A DNA stretch of 64,000 nucleotides from an uncultured Lachnospiraceae bacterium. Its GTDB lineage: Bacteria > Bacillota > Clostridia > Lachnospirales > Lachnospiraceae. Shown here piece by piece: positions 41,620 through 50,040 of the stretch (the stretch's first letter is position 1; every line of letters starts with the position of its first letter). The stretch covers positions 1 through 64,000 of the forward strand of contig CAJTPM010000015.1 in the NCBI GenBank assembly GCA_910578085.1. Reading direction: 5' to 3'. The translations under genes and the position numbers were made by a program. The notes under the pieces were generated by a model. It did no database searches. It saw only the letters and a list, made by a program, of their open reading frames with translations, and was not told where the DNA came from.

Positions 41620-43292
41620 GGACAGGTGGGACAGAGCAAAAAGAATACAAAACAGAAATAAAAAAGAGGCAAAGTGTGGGAAATATTTTAGAGAATCTGT
41701 GCCACATGGGAGTTTATATTTTTCTGTTCTTTTTTGTTGTTGTTTATTCTTTCTATGCGCCGGAAGGCTATATTCAGATTGCCACAAATAAATACCTTTT
41801 TTTCCGTAAAATGTGTTTTATCACAGCCGGGATCATGATACCGCTTGTGACATTAAGCTATATGGTGCTGCTGCCGGAAAAAAGCGCGCAAAAAATAAGC
41901 AGGCAGTTTTCTTTGACGGATACTTTTGTATTTCTTTTTCTGCTTGTCAATCTCATTTCGTTTTATTTCACACAATACAGAGAGGAGGCGATCTGGGGAA
42001 CAAGCGGCTGGTATATGGGGCTTGCCATGCATGGCTTTTTCATCGGTATCTATTTTATGATGTCCCGGCTATACGATGGAAAGATCGATGTGCTGCCGAT
42101 TTTTATGGTTGTTGTATCTGTGATATTTTTATGGGGATTGCTCAACCGATTCTCAATCTATCCTGTTGATATGCAGTATGACAATGTTTCTTTTATTTCC
42201 AGTATGGGAAACATTAACTGGTTTTGTGGTTTCTGGTCGGTTTTTTTTGTGATAGGCGTGGTATTATATGTTGTCACAGAGAAAAAGGGTCTGCGGATTT
42301 TTTCCGGTATTTACAGCGTGCTGGCTCTGGGGCTTGGAGTGGTGGAGGGAAGCGACAGCGCTTTTATTTCTATGGGTGTTGTTTTTTATTTTCTGTTTCT
42401 GGTTTCTTTCCGAAAAACGGAATATATGAAAAGATGGCTGGAGGAGGGAATGTTTTACTGTATTGCCTGTCAGGCGATGCGTGTGGTCGCTTCCTTTGGG
42501 CCGGAGGATCCCACACAGGTAAACGAGGGATGGATGGGTTTAAATCTGGCTGGTCCTGTGGTAGAGATGATGTTAGGAAATCTGACACTTGCCGCGCTTG
42601 TTTTGCTTGGCATACTGCGCGTTTTGCTGGGACAGAAGGACAGAAAATATCAAAAAGAGATCCGAATGAATGTGGAAGCAGCAGAGTATGGAGAGACAGA
42701 GCTGGTTCAGGAATGGAGATGGCTGAAATATGGAGTGATCGGTGTGACGGCGGCGGTGGCGGCGATCTATCTGACACTGCTCATTATCAATACAAAAACA
42801 CCAGGAATCCTGGGGCCGTTGTCAAAATACCGTATACTTTTGTTTGATGGAAACTGGGGGAGCAATCGCGGAGCTACATGGAGGGATGGACTGCTGATTT
42901 ATGGGACACTGTCCTGGAGAGAGCGGCTTTTCGGAGTCGGTCAGGACTGTTTTTCCATTTATGGATACAGTGTACCCGAGCTGGAGGCAAGATTTATAGA
43001 GGAGTGGCCCAGTTCCCGTTTGACAAATGCACATAATGAGTGTATTACCTATCTGGTAAATGTGGGCATTTTTGGTATGCTTTCATTTATCGGTATTTTC
43101 TACAGCAGCGTCAGGCGGCTGATCGAGGGAGCAAAAAAGGAGCCGGTATGTTATGTGTTTGCAGCAAGTCTGCTGTCTTACTTTTTCCATAATCAGTTCA
43201 GCTTTTCTCAGGTACTTAATATTCCGTATATCTTTATGATGCTGGGACTTGCAGAAAGCGTTCTGCGAAGGGAAAACGATTCGAAAGTGTAG
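41616..43292 (+). CDS. O-antigen ligase-like polytopic membrane protein
   Basis: A 558-residue protein with about 12 transmembrane segments after a 25-residue charged start. The large outside loop before the last segments (about 395-490: LLFDGNWGSNRGATWRDGLL, split, and SSRLTNAHNECITYLVNVG) matches the Wzy_C/O-antigen ligase family, including the AHN(E/x) motif with its conserved His. Members join sugar polymers to lipid carriers; in Gram-positives they act in exopolysaccharide or glycan synthesis. It overlaps the pseudouridine synthase gene by 4 bases. Confidence 0.85.
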   Translation: MRTGGTEQKEYKTEIKKRQSVGNILENLCHMGVYIFLFFFVVVYSFYAPEGYIQIATNKYLFFRKMCFITAGIMIPLVTLSYMVLLPEKSAQKISRQFSLTDTFVFLFLLVNLISFYFTQYREEAIWGTSGWYMGLAMHGFFIGIYFMMSRLYDGKIDVLPIFMVVVSVIFLWGLLNRFSIYPVDMQYDNVSFISSMGNINWFCGFWSVFFVIGVVLYVVTEKKGLRIFSGIYSVLALGLGVVEGSDSAFISMGVVFYFLFLVSFRKTEYMKRWLEEGMFYCIACQAMRVVASFGPEDPTQVNEGWMGLNLAGPVVEMMLGNLTLAALVLLGILRVLLGQKDRKYQKEIRMNVEAAEYGETELVQEWRWLKYGVIGVTAAVAAIYLTLLIINTKTPGILGPLSKYRILLFDGNWGSNRGATWRDGLLIYGTLSWRERLFGVGQDCFSIYGYSVPELEARFIEEWPSSRLTNAHNECITYLVNVGIFGMLSFIGIFYSSVRRLIEGAKKEPVCYVFAASLLSYFFHNQFSFSQVLNIPYIFMMLGLAESVLRRENDSKV

Positions 43293-43452
43293 TCCCGGGT
43301 TCCGCGTGATATTTATTGAAGAATAAAATCTGGACGGTATCTATACAGACAGGATGTCATCTGAGAAAGTAAAAGAATGGCTATTGCCTATCCCCCCATT
43401 TTAAAGTATAATTGCCTAAAGAATCAGGTTCATTTTGAAGCGATGGGTATGT

Positions 43453-43458
43453 TATAAT
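43453..43458 (+). promoter_or_regulatory. Extended -10 element before proS
   Basis: TGTTATAAT (43450-43458) is an extended -10 with only a weak -35 region. It lies 57 bases before the proS ATG. No T-box (AGGGTGG-type) sequence is seen in 43293-43514. Confidence 0.5.
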
Positions 43459-43514
43459 GCCCTGGTGCTTTCGTTGGATAAAATTGTAGAAGGGAAGAGA
43501 AAGGAGCCGGTAAA

Positions 43515-44945
43515 ATGGCAGACAAAAAATTAGTGGAAGCAATCACCTCGATGGAAGAGGATTTTGCACAATGGTATACGGATGTCGTGAAAAAGGCAGA
43601 GCTGATCGATTATACGAGTGTCAAGGGATGTATGGTGATCCGGCCGGCGGGCTATGCGATCTGGGAGCTGATTCAGAAACAGTTAGATGATATGTTCAAA
43701 GCAACCGGGGTGCAGAATGCGTACCTGCCCATGTTTATTCCGGAGAGCCTGCTGCAGAAGGAGAAGGATCATGTGGAGGGATTTGCGCCGGAGGTGGCCT
43801 GGGTTACCCATGGCGGACAGCAGGAACTACAGGAGAGACTCTGCGTGCGTCCCACCTCGGAGACGCTGTTCTGTGATTATTATAAAAATGTGGTGCAGTC
43901 CTACAGGGATCTTCCTCAGGTATTAAATCAGTGGTGCTCTGTGGTGCGCTGGGAGAAGGAGACAAGACCTTTTCTTCGCAGCCGCGAGTTTTTATGGCAG
44001 GAAGGGCATACGGCCCATGCGACGGCCGGGGAAGCGGAAGAGAGAACGCTGCAGATGTTAAATGTCTATGCGGAGTTTCTGGAAAAAGTGCTGGCGATCC
44101 CTGTGATCAAGGGTCAGAAGACTGAAAAGGAACGGTTTGCCGGCGCGGTGGCAACTTATACGGTAGAGGCCCTGATGCATGACGGGAAGGCGCTGCAGTC
44201 AGGGACAAGCCATAATTTCGGCGATGGGTTTGCGAAGGCCTTCGGCATCCAGTTTACCGATAAAGATAATAAGTTGAAATATGTACATCAGACATCCTGG
44301 GGTGTTTCCACCCGTATGATCGGAGGACTGATTATGGTGCACAGTGACAATTCCGGGCTGGTGCTTCCGCCCAGAGTGGCACCTGTTCAGGTGGCGATAA
44401 TTCCGGTTCAGCAGAGAAAAGAGGGCGTACTGGAAAAAGCAGCTGAATTGAAAGAGATGCTGAAAGATTTCCGCGTGAAAGTGGACGATAGCGATAAGAG
44501 TCCGGGCTGGAAATTCTCTGAGCAGGAGATGCGTGGAATTCCGCTGCGTATTGAAGTGGGGCCGAAGGATATCGAAGCCGGCAGGTGCGTGATCTGCAGG
44601 CGGGATACGAGGGATAAAATGGAAGTGCCCTTTGGGAAGCTGGAAGAGACTGTGAAGGGGCTGCTTGAAAGCATGCAGACTGAGATGCTCGAGCGGGCAA
44701 GAGAGCATCGCGATGCGCATACCTGGGTAGCGAAGAATTATGAGGAGTTTAAACAGGTTTTCCAGGAGAAGGCAGGTTTTGTCAAAGCCATGTGGTGCGG
44801 TTGTCAGGACTGCGAGGATAAAATAAAGGAAGAGTTGTCTGTAACCAGCAGGTGTATGCCTTTTGAGCAGGAACAGTTGTCCGATGTGTGTGTCTGTTGC
44901 GGAAAGCCTGCAAAAAAGATGGTTTACTGGGGAAAGGCTTATTAA
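43515..44945 (+). CDS. proS: Prolyl-tRNA synthetase, short archaeal/eukaryote-like type
   Basis: A 476-residue class II enzyme charging tRNA-Pro. Class II motifs are visible: motif 2 VRPTSETLFCDYYKNVVQSY with RWEKETRPFLRSREFLWQEGHTAHAT (split), and motif 3 GGLIMVHSDNSGLVLPPRVAP. The anticodon domain follows, then a zinc-binding C-terminal domain (CGCQDCE and VCVCCGKPAKKMVYWGKAY). The editing INS domain of the long bacterial form is absent. ATG 43515 follows GAAAGGAGCC. Confidence 0.96.
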   Translation: MADKKLVEAITSMEEDFAQWYTDVVKKAELIDYTSVKGCMVIRPAGYAIWELIQKQLDDMFKATGVQNAYLPMFIPESLLQKEKDHVEGFAPEVAWVTHGGQQELQERLCVRPTSETLFCDYYKNVVQSYRDLPQVLNQWCSVVRWEKETRPFLRSREFLWQEGHTAHATAGEAEERTLQMLNVYAEFLEKVLAIPVIKGQKTEKERFAGAVATYTVEALMHDGKALQSGTSHNFGDGFAKAFGIQFTDKDNKLKYVHQTSWGVSTRMIGGLIMVHSDNSGLVLPPRVAPVQVAIIPVQQRKEGVLEKAAELKEMLKDFRVKVDDSDKSPGWKFSEQEMRGIPLRIEVGPKDIEAGRCVICRRDTRDKMEVPFGKLEETVKGLLESMQTEMLERAREHRDAHTWVAKNYEEFKQVFQEKAGFVKAMWCGCQDCEDKIKEELSVTSRCMPFEQEQLSDVCVCCGKPAKKMVYWGKAY

Positions 44946-45004
44946 GCCTGGCTTATTAAGCCTTGCATACCAGGATGCAGATCTGTAAACAGTTGGATAG
45001 TAAT

Positions 45005-46357
45005 ATGAAAAAAGATATAAAAATAACAATGCCTGAGCAGGTGGCACTTATTATAAATACGCTGAATGAAGCAGGTTTTGAGGCCTGTGTAGTGGGCGGC
45101 TGTGTGCGGGATTCCATTATGGGGCGTGTGCCGGACGACTGGGATATTACAACTTCTGCAGATCCGCTGGAGGTAAAAAAGCTGTTTCGCCGTACCGTGG
45201 ACACAGGGATTAAACATGGTACCGTGACGGTAATGTTTGGGAAAATCGGGTATGAAGTGACCACTTATCGGATCGATGGGGAGTACGAGGATAACAGGCA
45301 TCCAAAAGAAGTCATTTTTACAAAATCGCTGGCGGAGGATCTGAAACGCCGGGATTTTACGATCAACGCCATGGCCTATCATCCGAAAGAGGGATTGGTG
45401 GATCTGTTTGATGGTGTCGGGGATTTGGAGAGAAAGTGTATTCGTTGCGTGGGGTGTCCGGAGGAGCGCTTTTCGGAGGATGCGCTGCGCATGATGCGTT
45501 GTGTACGGTTTTCTGCGCAGTTTGGTTATACGATAGAGGAGAAAACAAAGCAGGCGATCAGAAAGCTCGCAGGTAATTTAAGGAGTGTCAGTGCGGAGAG
45601 AATCAGGGTGGAGCTTGTGAAACTGTTGACTTCAGACCATCCGGATTATCTGCAGGAGGCCTGGGAACTGGGTATCACGAAGATCGTGCTGCCGGAATTT
45701 GATGCCTGTATGGGGACGCCCCAGAATAACCCACATCATTGCTACAGCGTAGGGGAGCATACATTAAAAAGTCTGAAAGCCGTCAGGGCAGACAAAGTGC
45801 TGCGACTTACGATGCTGCTTCATGATATTGGAAAACCGCTCACAAAGACAACGGATGAAATGGGAAAAGATCATTTTAAAAAACATCCGAAGGAAAGTGC
45901 AAAACTTGCGAAGAACATTTTGCAGAGATTGAAATTTGATAATGATACGCTGCGCAGGGTTTGCCGCCTGGTGGAATATCACGACTGGTCCATTGATCTG
46001 AAAGACAACTTGAGAATTTCTACAGTCAGGCGTCTGATAGCAGAGATCGGAGAGGAAGCGTTCCCTGATATGTTTGAGGTAAACCGTGCGGATCTTCTGG
46101 CACAGAGCATGCATCTTCGGGAAGAAAAGCAGGCAAAACAAAAGCGGCTGGAGGATATGTACCACGAGATACAGGAGAGGAAAGAATGTCTGTCTCTGAA
46201 GGATCTTGCAGTGAATGGCAGAGATCTGCTGGAAAAAGGTTTAAGACCAGGCAGAGAAATAGGAGAAATTTTACAGAGGATGTTATCGGATGTTTTGGAG
46301 GATCCGGCACATAATGAAAAGAAATACCTGTTAAATAATTTGAAGCAATATTTATAA
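45005..46357 (+). CDS. cca: CCA tRNA nucleotidyltransferase with HD domain
   Basis: A 450-residue class II nucleotidyltransferase that adds or repairs the 3' CCA of tRNAs. The motifs are VVGGCVRDSIMGR, the metal-binding DDWDITTSA, RRDFTINAMAYHP, the base-selecting EDALRMMRCVRFSAQ and the neck domain. An HD phosphohydrolase domain follows (HHCYSVGEHTLKSL, LLHDIGKP). I chose ATG 45005 because family homology begins at MKKDIKITMPEQV; upstream starts at 44963 (TTG) and 44975 (ATG) are in frame but lack support. It lies 59 bases after proS. Confidence 0.94.
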   Translation: MKKDIKITMPEQVALIINTLNEAGFEACVVGGCVRDSIMGRVPDDWDITTSADPLEVKKLFRRTVDTGIKHGTVTVMFGKIGYEVTTYRIDGEYEDNRHPKEVIFTKSLAEDLKRRDFTINAMAYHPKEGLVDLFDGVGDLERKCIRCVGCPEERFSEDALRMMRCVRFSAQFGYTIEEKTKQAIRKLAGNLRSVSAERIRVELVKLLTSDHPDYLQEAWELGITKIVLPEFDACMGTPQNNPHHCYSVGEHTLKSLKAVRADKVLRLTMLLHDIGKPLTKTTDEMGKDHFKKHPKESAKLAKNILQRLKFDNDTLRRVCRLVEYHDWSIDLKDNLRISTVRRLIAEIGEEAFPDMFEVNRADLLAQSMHLREEKQAKQKRLEDMYHEIQERKECLSLKDLAVNGRDLLEKGLRPGREIGEILQRMLSDVLEDPAHNEKKYLLNNLKQYL

Positions 46358-46416
46358 CATACTTCGCCCTTTTGTTTCATAAGATAGGTTATGAACATTT
46401 TCAGGAGGCTTGCATT

Positions 46417-47421
46417 GTGAAACCAAAGGCAGTGAATGTGTTAGAAAGGTATGACCTGGAAGTGCTTCGTACCTGGAAGGTGCGGGGCGCTGTTCTTTGT
46501 GATACAGACAAAGGACTTTTTATTTTAAAAGAATTCAGTGGAAGCATGGAAAAGGTTCTGCTGCAGGACGCATTTTTGACCTTTTTAAAACAGCAGGGCT
46601 TTTTGCAGGCGGAGGAACTATACAGAAATAAAGATGGGGAACTGCTGACAAAGGATGCTGAGGGATGTGGCTATATCGTAAAGACCTTCGCGGAGGGAAG
46701 GGAATGCAGTTCAGGAAGCGGCAGAGATGCTCTGGCGGACGGATTATGTGCGATACGGGTGCTGGCAAGGCTGCACAGGCTGAGCCGTGAATTCACAAAA
46801 TCTTCCGGTATCGCTTTGGGACAGAAGCTTCCCATGCTCCAGGAGTTTGAAAAACATAACAGAGAATTGAAAAAAGTAAGACGTTTTTTAAAGGAAAAAG
46901 GTCAGAAGAATGATTTTGAGCATTGTTTGCTGCAACATTACGACCTGTTTCTGGAACAGGCGTTATTTGTTTCAAAACAGCTGGAGGCGGAGGAGATCGG
47001 AACAGGAAATGTGATCTTATGCCATGGGGACTTCCAATACCATAATGTGCTGTTTTGCGAAGGAAATGTCCGTATTATAAATTTTGAGAAGTGTGTGTGG
47101 GATGATGGGAGTAAGGATATTTATCATTTCAGCCGAAAAATGTTAGAAAAGAGCGATTGGCAGTCTGAGGCAGGGGAGGCGTTGTTTGGCGCTTATGAAA
47201 AGGAACTGGAACTGACACCTGTAAGCGGCAGACAGCTTTATTACCGTTTTAGCTACCCGGAAAAATTCTGGAAAATAGTGAATTATTATTATAACAGGGG
47301 AAAGGCTTTTATTCCGGATAAAAATAGGGAGAAGCTGGAGATACTTTTAGGACAGGAAGAAAAGAGGAGCGCCTTTATCAGAAATGTGATCGGAAAAAGA
47401 TTTTCGATCCGGACAGATTGA
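46417..47421 (+). CDS. CotS-family spore-coat-like kinase
   Basis: A 334-residue protein of the aminoglycoside-phosphotransferase fold. The ATP-lysine strand is in LFILKEFSG, the Brenner-type motif is CHGDFQYHNVLFCEG (about 215-229), and the metal motif is INFEKCVWD, where the usual Asp of DFx is Asn. Members related to CotS, CotI and YutH are spore-coat proteins and many clostridial ones share the NF form, so a structural or altered catalytic role is likely. GTG 46417 follows AGGAGG by 8 bases. It suggests the host forms spores or descends from spore formers. Confidence 0.85.
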   Translation: MKPKAVNVLERYDLEVLRTWKVRGAVLCDTDKGLFILKEFSGSMEKVLLQDAFLTFLKQQGFLQAEELYRNKDGELLTKDAEGCGYIVKTFAEGRECSSGSGRDALADGLCAIRVLARLHRLSREFTKSSGIALGQKLPMLQEFEKHNRELKKVRRFLKEKGQKNDFEHCLLQHYDLFLEQALFVSKQLEAEEIGTGNVILCHGDFQYHNVLFCEGNVRIINFEKCVWDDGSKDIYHFSRKMLEKSDWQSEAGEALFGAYEKELELTPVSGRQLYYRFSYPEKFWKIVNYYYNRGKAFIPDKNREKLEILLGQEEKRSAFIRNVIGKRFSIRTD

Positions 47422-47490
47422 AAATGACTATCATCGATAAGATGGCATGCAAACTGAAAGGTGCCTGATGAACCAGGAGGGAACAGGCTT

Positions 47491-48990
47491 GTGAGAAAAC
47501 AGAGGAAAAAATGGGTTGTAACAGGAATGGCATGTTTATTCTGCCTGCTTCTTCTGACGTCCTGTGCAGAAAAGGAAGATACAAAAGAGGAACAGAATGA
47601 GACCGGCTTTGTGGCAGCGCAGACAGGAGTGTATGATTCGGCGGATACTGCGGTGGTTGCGGAGATAGATATGGAGGAGAAAACCGTTACGCTGAAAAAT
47701 ATGGAGGTCAGAAGACAATATACGCTGACTTATGACGGGACTACATTTTTCTATGACAAGTATGGTACGATGATCTCGGCAGCCCAGCTGCAGACGGGGG
47801 AAGTGGTGGATGTCACGTTTTTTAAGGAGAGAAAACGATTAAACAGTCTGCAGATCTCCGGAGAGGCGTGGAGCCATAGGAATATGGATGAATACAGGCT
47901 GAATGAGGAAGTGTTTCAGGCGGAAATAGGTTCTGCAATCTATGCTTACTCAGAGGATACGGTGGTGATCGCAGACGGAAAGCAGGGGGATTTGATCGAT
48001 ATCAATCCGGTGGATATCCTGACTTTTCGAGGTATAGGAGCGGATGTCTACAGTATTGTTGTAGAAAAGGGACATGGCTATGTGCGGTTAAAAAATGAAG
48101 AGTATTTTTATGACGGATGGATCGAAGTCGGAAATAAGATCATAAAGAAAGTCACGGAAAATATGATGTTAACTGTGCCGGAAGGCAGCCACCAGGTAAT
48201 TATCAGTAACAAGGGGACAAGCGGCGTCAAGCAGATAGAGGTTCGCAGAGATGTGGAACTGGAACTGGATGTGGGTGATTTAAAGGGTGAAGAGCCAAAA
48301 TACGGCAGCGTGGTTTTTACGATCACACCGGAGGCAGCTACACTTTATCTGGATGGGGAGAAAACAGATTACAGTTTGCCAATACGATTAGAATACGGTA
48401 TTCATCAGATGATCGTGATGGCAGAGGGCTATGAAACGATAAGCCAGTATCTGAAAGTCGGACAGGCATCTGCCGGCATTGAGGTGACGATGGAGGCGAA
48501 GGAGGATGTTTCCGGCAATGATGTTTCGGAGGACAGCGAGCTTTCCGACAGTGCCATGTTAGATCAGGTAAATAAGCTCCTGGAAGAAAGAGGCTACAGC
48601 GGTATTACCGCGGATGACCTGGCGGGCAACCGCACGAACCAGAGCAGCACGGAAAACAGCGGTGCGAATAATACAGGGAATGCCGGTAATACAGGGGTTA
48701 ATAATACAGGAACTGACGGTGCGGGTGGGACAGACAGCCAGACAGGGACAAATACGCCTGTGACCAGCACCCTTTCCTACTATGTCACAATAGATGCACC
48801 GGTGGGTGTGGAAGTGTATCTTGACGGAAACTATGTGGGAATCACACCCTGCAGTTTTAAGAAGGCGCCAGGCTCTCACACGCTGACACTGCGCAATACA
48901 GGATATGTTGCAAAGTCCTATACAATACAGATCGATGAGGAACAGAAGAATGTGAGTTATTCGTTTTTGGATCTGGTGAAGATTGAGTAG
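47491..48990 (+). CDS. PEGA-domain lipoprotein
   Basis: A 499-residue exported lipoprotein. The signal peptide (KKWVVTGMACLFCLLLLTSC) has its lipobox Cys at residue 24. Residues 45-270 form a beta-rich region of unknown family. A first PEGA-like repeat lies at about 275-340 (GSVVFTITPEAATLYLDGEK). A linker rich in Asn, Thr, Gly and Ser follows (about 385-435) and a second PEGA domain lies near the C-terminus (TIDAPVGVEVYLDGNYVG). PEGA domains occur in surface proteins. GTG 47491 follows AGGAGG. A long terminator follows the gene. Confidence 0.9.
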   Translation: MRKQRKKWVVTGMACLFCLLLLTSCAEKEDTKEEQNETGFVAAQTGVYDSADTAVVAEIDMEEKTVTLKNMEVRRQYTLTYDGTTFFYDKYGTMISAAQLQTGEVVDVTFFKERKRLNSLQISGEAWSHRNMDEYRLNEEVFQAEIGSAIYAYSEDTVVIADGKQGDLIDINPVDILTFRGIGADVYSIVVEKGHGYVRLKNEEYFYDGWIEVGNKIIKKVTENMMLTVPEGSHQVIISNKGTSGVKQIEVRRDVELELDVGDLKGEEPKYGSVVFTITPEAATLYLDGEKTDYSLPIRLEYGIHQMIVMAEGYETISQYLKVGQASAGIEVTMEAKEDVSGNDVSEDSELSDSAMLDQVNKLLEERGYSGITADDLAGNRTNQSSTENSGANNTGNAGNTGVNNTGTDGAGGTDSQTGTNTPVTSTLSYYVTIDAPVGVEVYLDGNYVGITPCSFKKAPGSHTLTLRNTGYVAKSYTIQIDEEQKNVSYSFLDLVKIE

Positions 48991-49015
48991 AGAATAGGAG
49001 AATAAAATAAAACAG

Positions 49016-49060
49016 AAAAAGCTGTGGTAGAATAGAGAAACTATTTTGCCGTAGCTTTTT
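49016..49060 (+). terminator. Long-stem terminator after the PEGA gene
   Basis: A 20-bp stem allowing G-U pairs joins 49016-49035 (AAAAAGCTGTGG...) with 49041-49060 (...GCCGTAGCTTTTT) around a 5-base loop, with TTTTT at the end of the stem. Confidence 0.8.
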
Positions 49061-49327
49061 ATATGGAGATAAATTTTTTTACATAATGTGGCAGGAAATG
49101 CAACAATTATTAGTTTTTAGCATGATAGAAGAGAAAATATAAAGGAAACCGGGAAGAGGCCGATGGAGAACAGCGTCGGCTTTTGTCATGCGGTTATTAC
49201 ATAATGTCTGTTACATTACGTGGCCAGCTGTCGCAGAATTTGCTGGACTGATGATGGAAAGCGCGCTAAAATATCATTAGGTCAAATTGGTCCTGTATAA
49301 TGGAATAATGAAAAAAAGAGGTTTGTA
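49061..49327 (+). other. Intergenic stretch before mazG
   Basis: No gene is supported. It holds a second small hairpin, GCCGA (49159-49163) with TCGGC (49176-49180) followed by TTTT, a repeated TTACATAATGT-like string at about 49080 and 49198, and TATAAT at about 49296, the likely mazG -10 box. Confidence 0.5.
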
Positions 49328-50035
49328 ATGGAAAAACAGTACAGCTTTGAAGATTTTGTAAAGATAATAGAAAGGCTCCGGGCTAAAGACGGCTGCCCCT
49401 GGGACAGAGAGCAGACGCATGACAGCTTACGCCCCTGTATGATGGAGGAGGCGGCAGAATTTGTGAGTTCTATCCGGATCTATCATGAGAGCGGCAGTGC
49501 GGAAAACATGCGGGAAGAGCTGGGGGATATTCTGCTGCAGGTGGTAATGCACAGCGTGATAGCACAGGAAGAAGGGCTCTTTACGATGGACGATGTGATA
49601 GAGGAAGTATCGGAAAAGATGATCAGGCGGCATCCGCATATTTTTGGGACGGTGCAGGTGGATTCTTCGGCGGAAGTGTTACAGAACTGGGATGAGATCA
49701 AGAAGAAAGAGAAAGAAGGAAAAAGCTGGATCGAATCTCCTCTGCGGGAGATTCCAAAGGAGCTGCCCTCTCTGACAAGAGGCTCCAAGGTACTGAAAAA
49801 GATAGACAAGCTGTACAAAGCGGCGCCTGACCGGGCGGAGAATGCGGAAAAACTGCTTGAGACGGTTAAGGAGCTTGCGGCATGCGATGAGAAAACGGAG
49901 AAAGCAAAGGTGGAAACATTGCTGGGGGATGCACTGCTTGGGCTCTGTGAAATTGCCAGAAGAGAGAAGATTCCGGCAGAGCAGGTGCTGATGGACAGAA
50001 TAGAGGAACTGATAGAGGCAAATGAAAGGAGATAA
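49328..50035 (+). CDS. mazG: MazG nucleoside triphosphate pyrophosphohydrolase
   Basis: A 235-residue enzyme that hydrolyses (d)NTPs to monophosphate and pyrophosphate. The MazG fold has the opening FEDFVKIIERLRAKDGCPWD, the metal-binding EEAAEFVSS (about 38-46) and EELGDILLQVVMHS (about 63-76), then MIRRHPHIFG. The second, weaker MazG-like half (about 165-235) is also present, as in the full-length bacterial form. It is followed after 5 bases by the YidC-sulfatase gene, so they are probably co-transcribed. Confidence 0.94.
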   Translation: MEKQYSFEDFVKIIERLRAKDGCPWDREQTHDSLRPCMMEEAAEFVSSIRIYHESGSAENMREELGDILLQVVMHSVIAQEEGLFTMDDVIEEVSEKMIRRHPHIFGTVQVDSSAEVLQNWDEIKKKEKEGKSWIESPLREIPKELPSLTRGSKVLKKIDKLYKAAPDRAENAEKLLETVKELAACDEKTEKAKVETLLGDALLGLCEIARREKIPAEQVLMDRIEELIEANERR

Positions 50036-50040
50036 TACCA

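Noticed and set aside
43293..43514. T-box leader upstream of proS
   Set aside because: No AGGGTGG-type T-box sequence, specifier stem or terminator/antiterminator pair is visible.
44199..45047. 282-codon open frame on the minus strand
   Set aside because: It is antisense to proS and cca and has no coding features of its own.
46417..47421. Aminoglycoside-resistance phosphotransferase
   Set aside because: The fold is related, but the sequence fits the CotS/YutH spore-coat kinase family, and the metal-binding Asp is Asn.
48640..48770. Repetitive AAT/ACA/GGN stretch as a possible tandem-repeat array or CRISPR-like feature
   Set aside because: It is the Asn/Thr/Gly linker of the PEGA lipoprotein; units are irregular and in frame, with no spacer pattern. 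No CRISPR array was found anywhere in the window.
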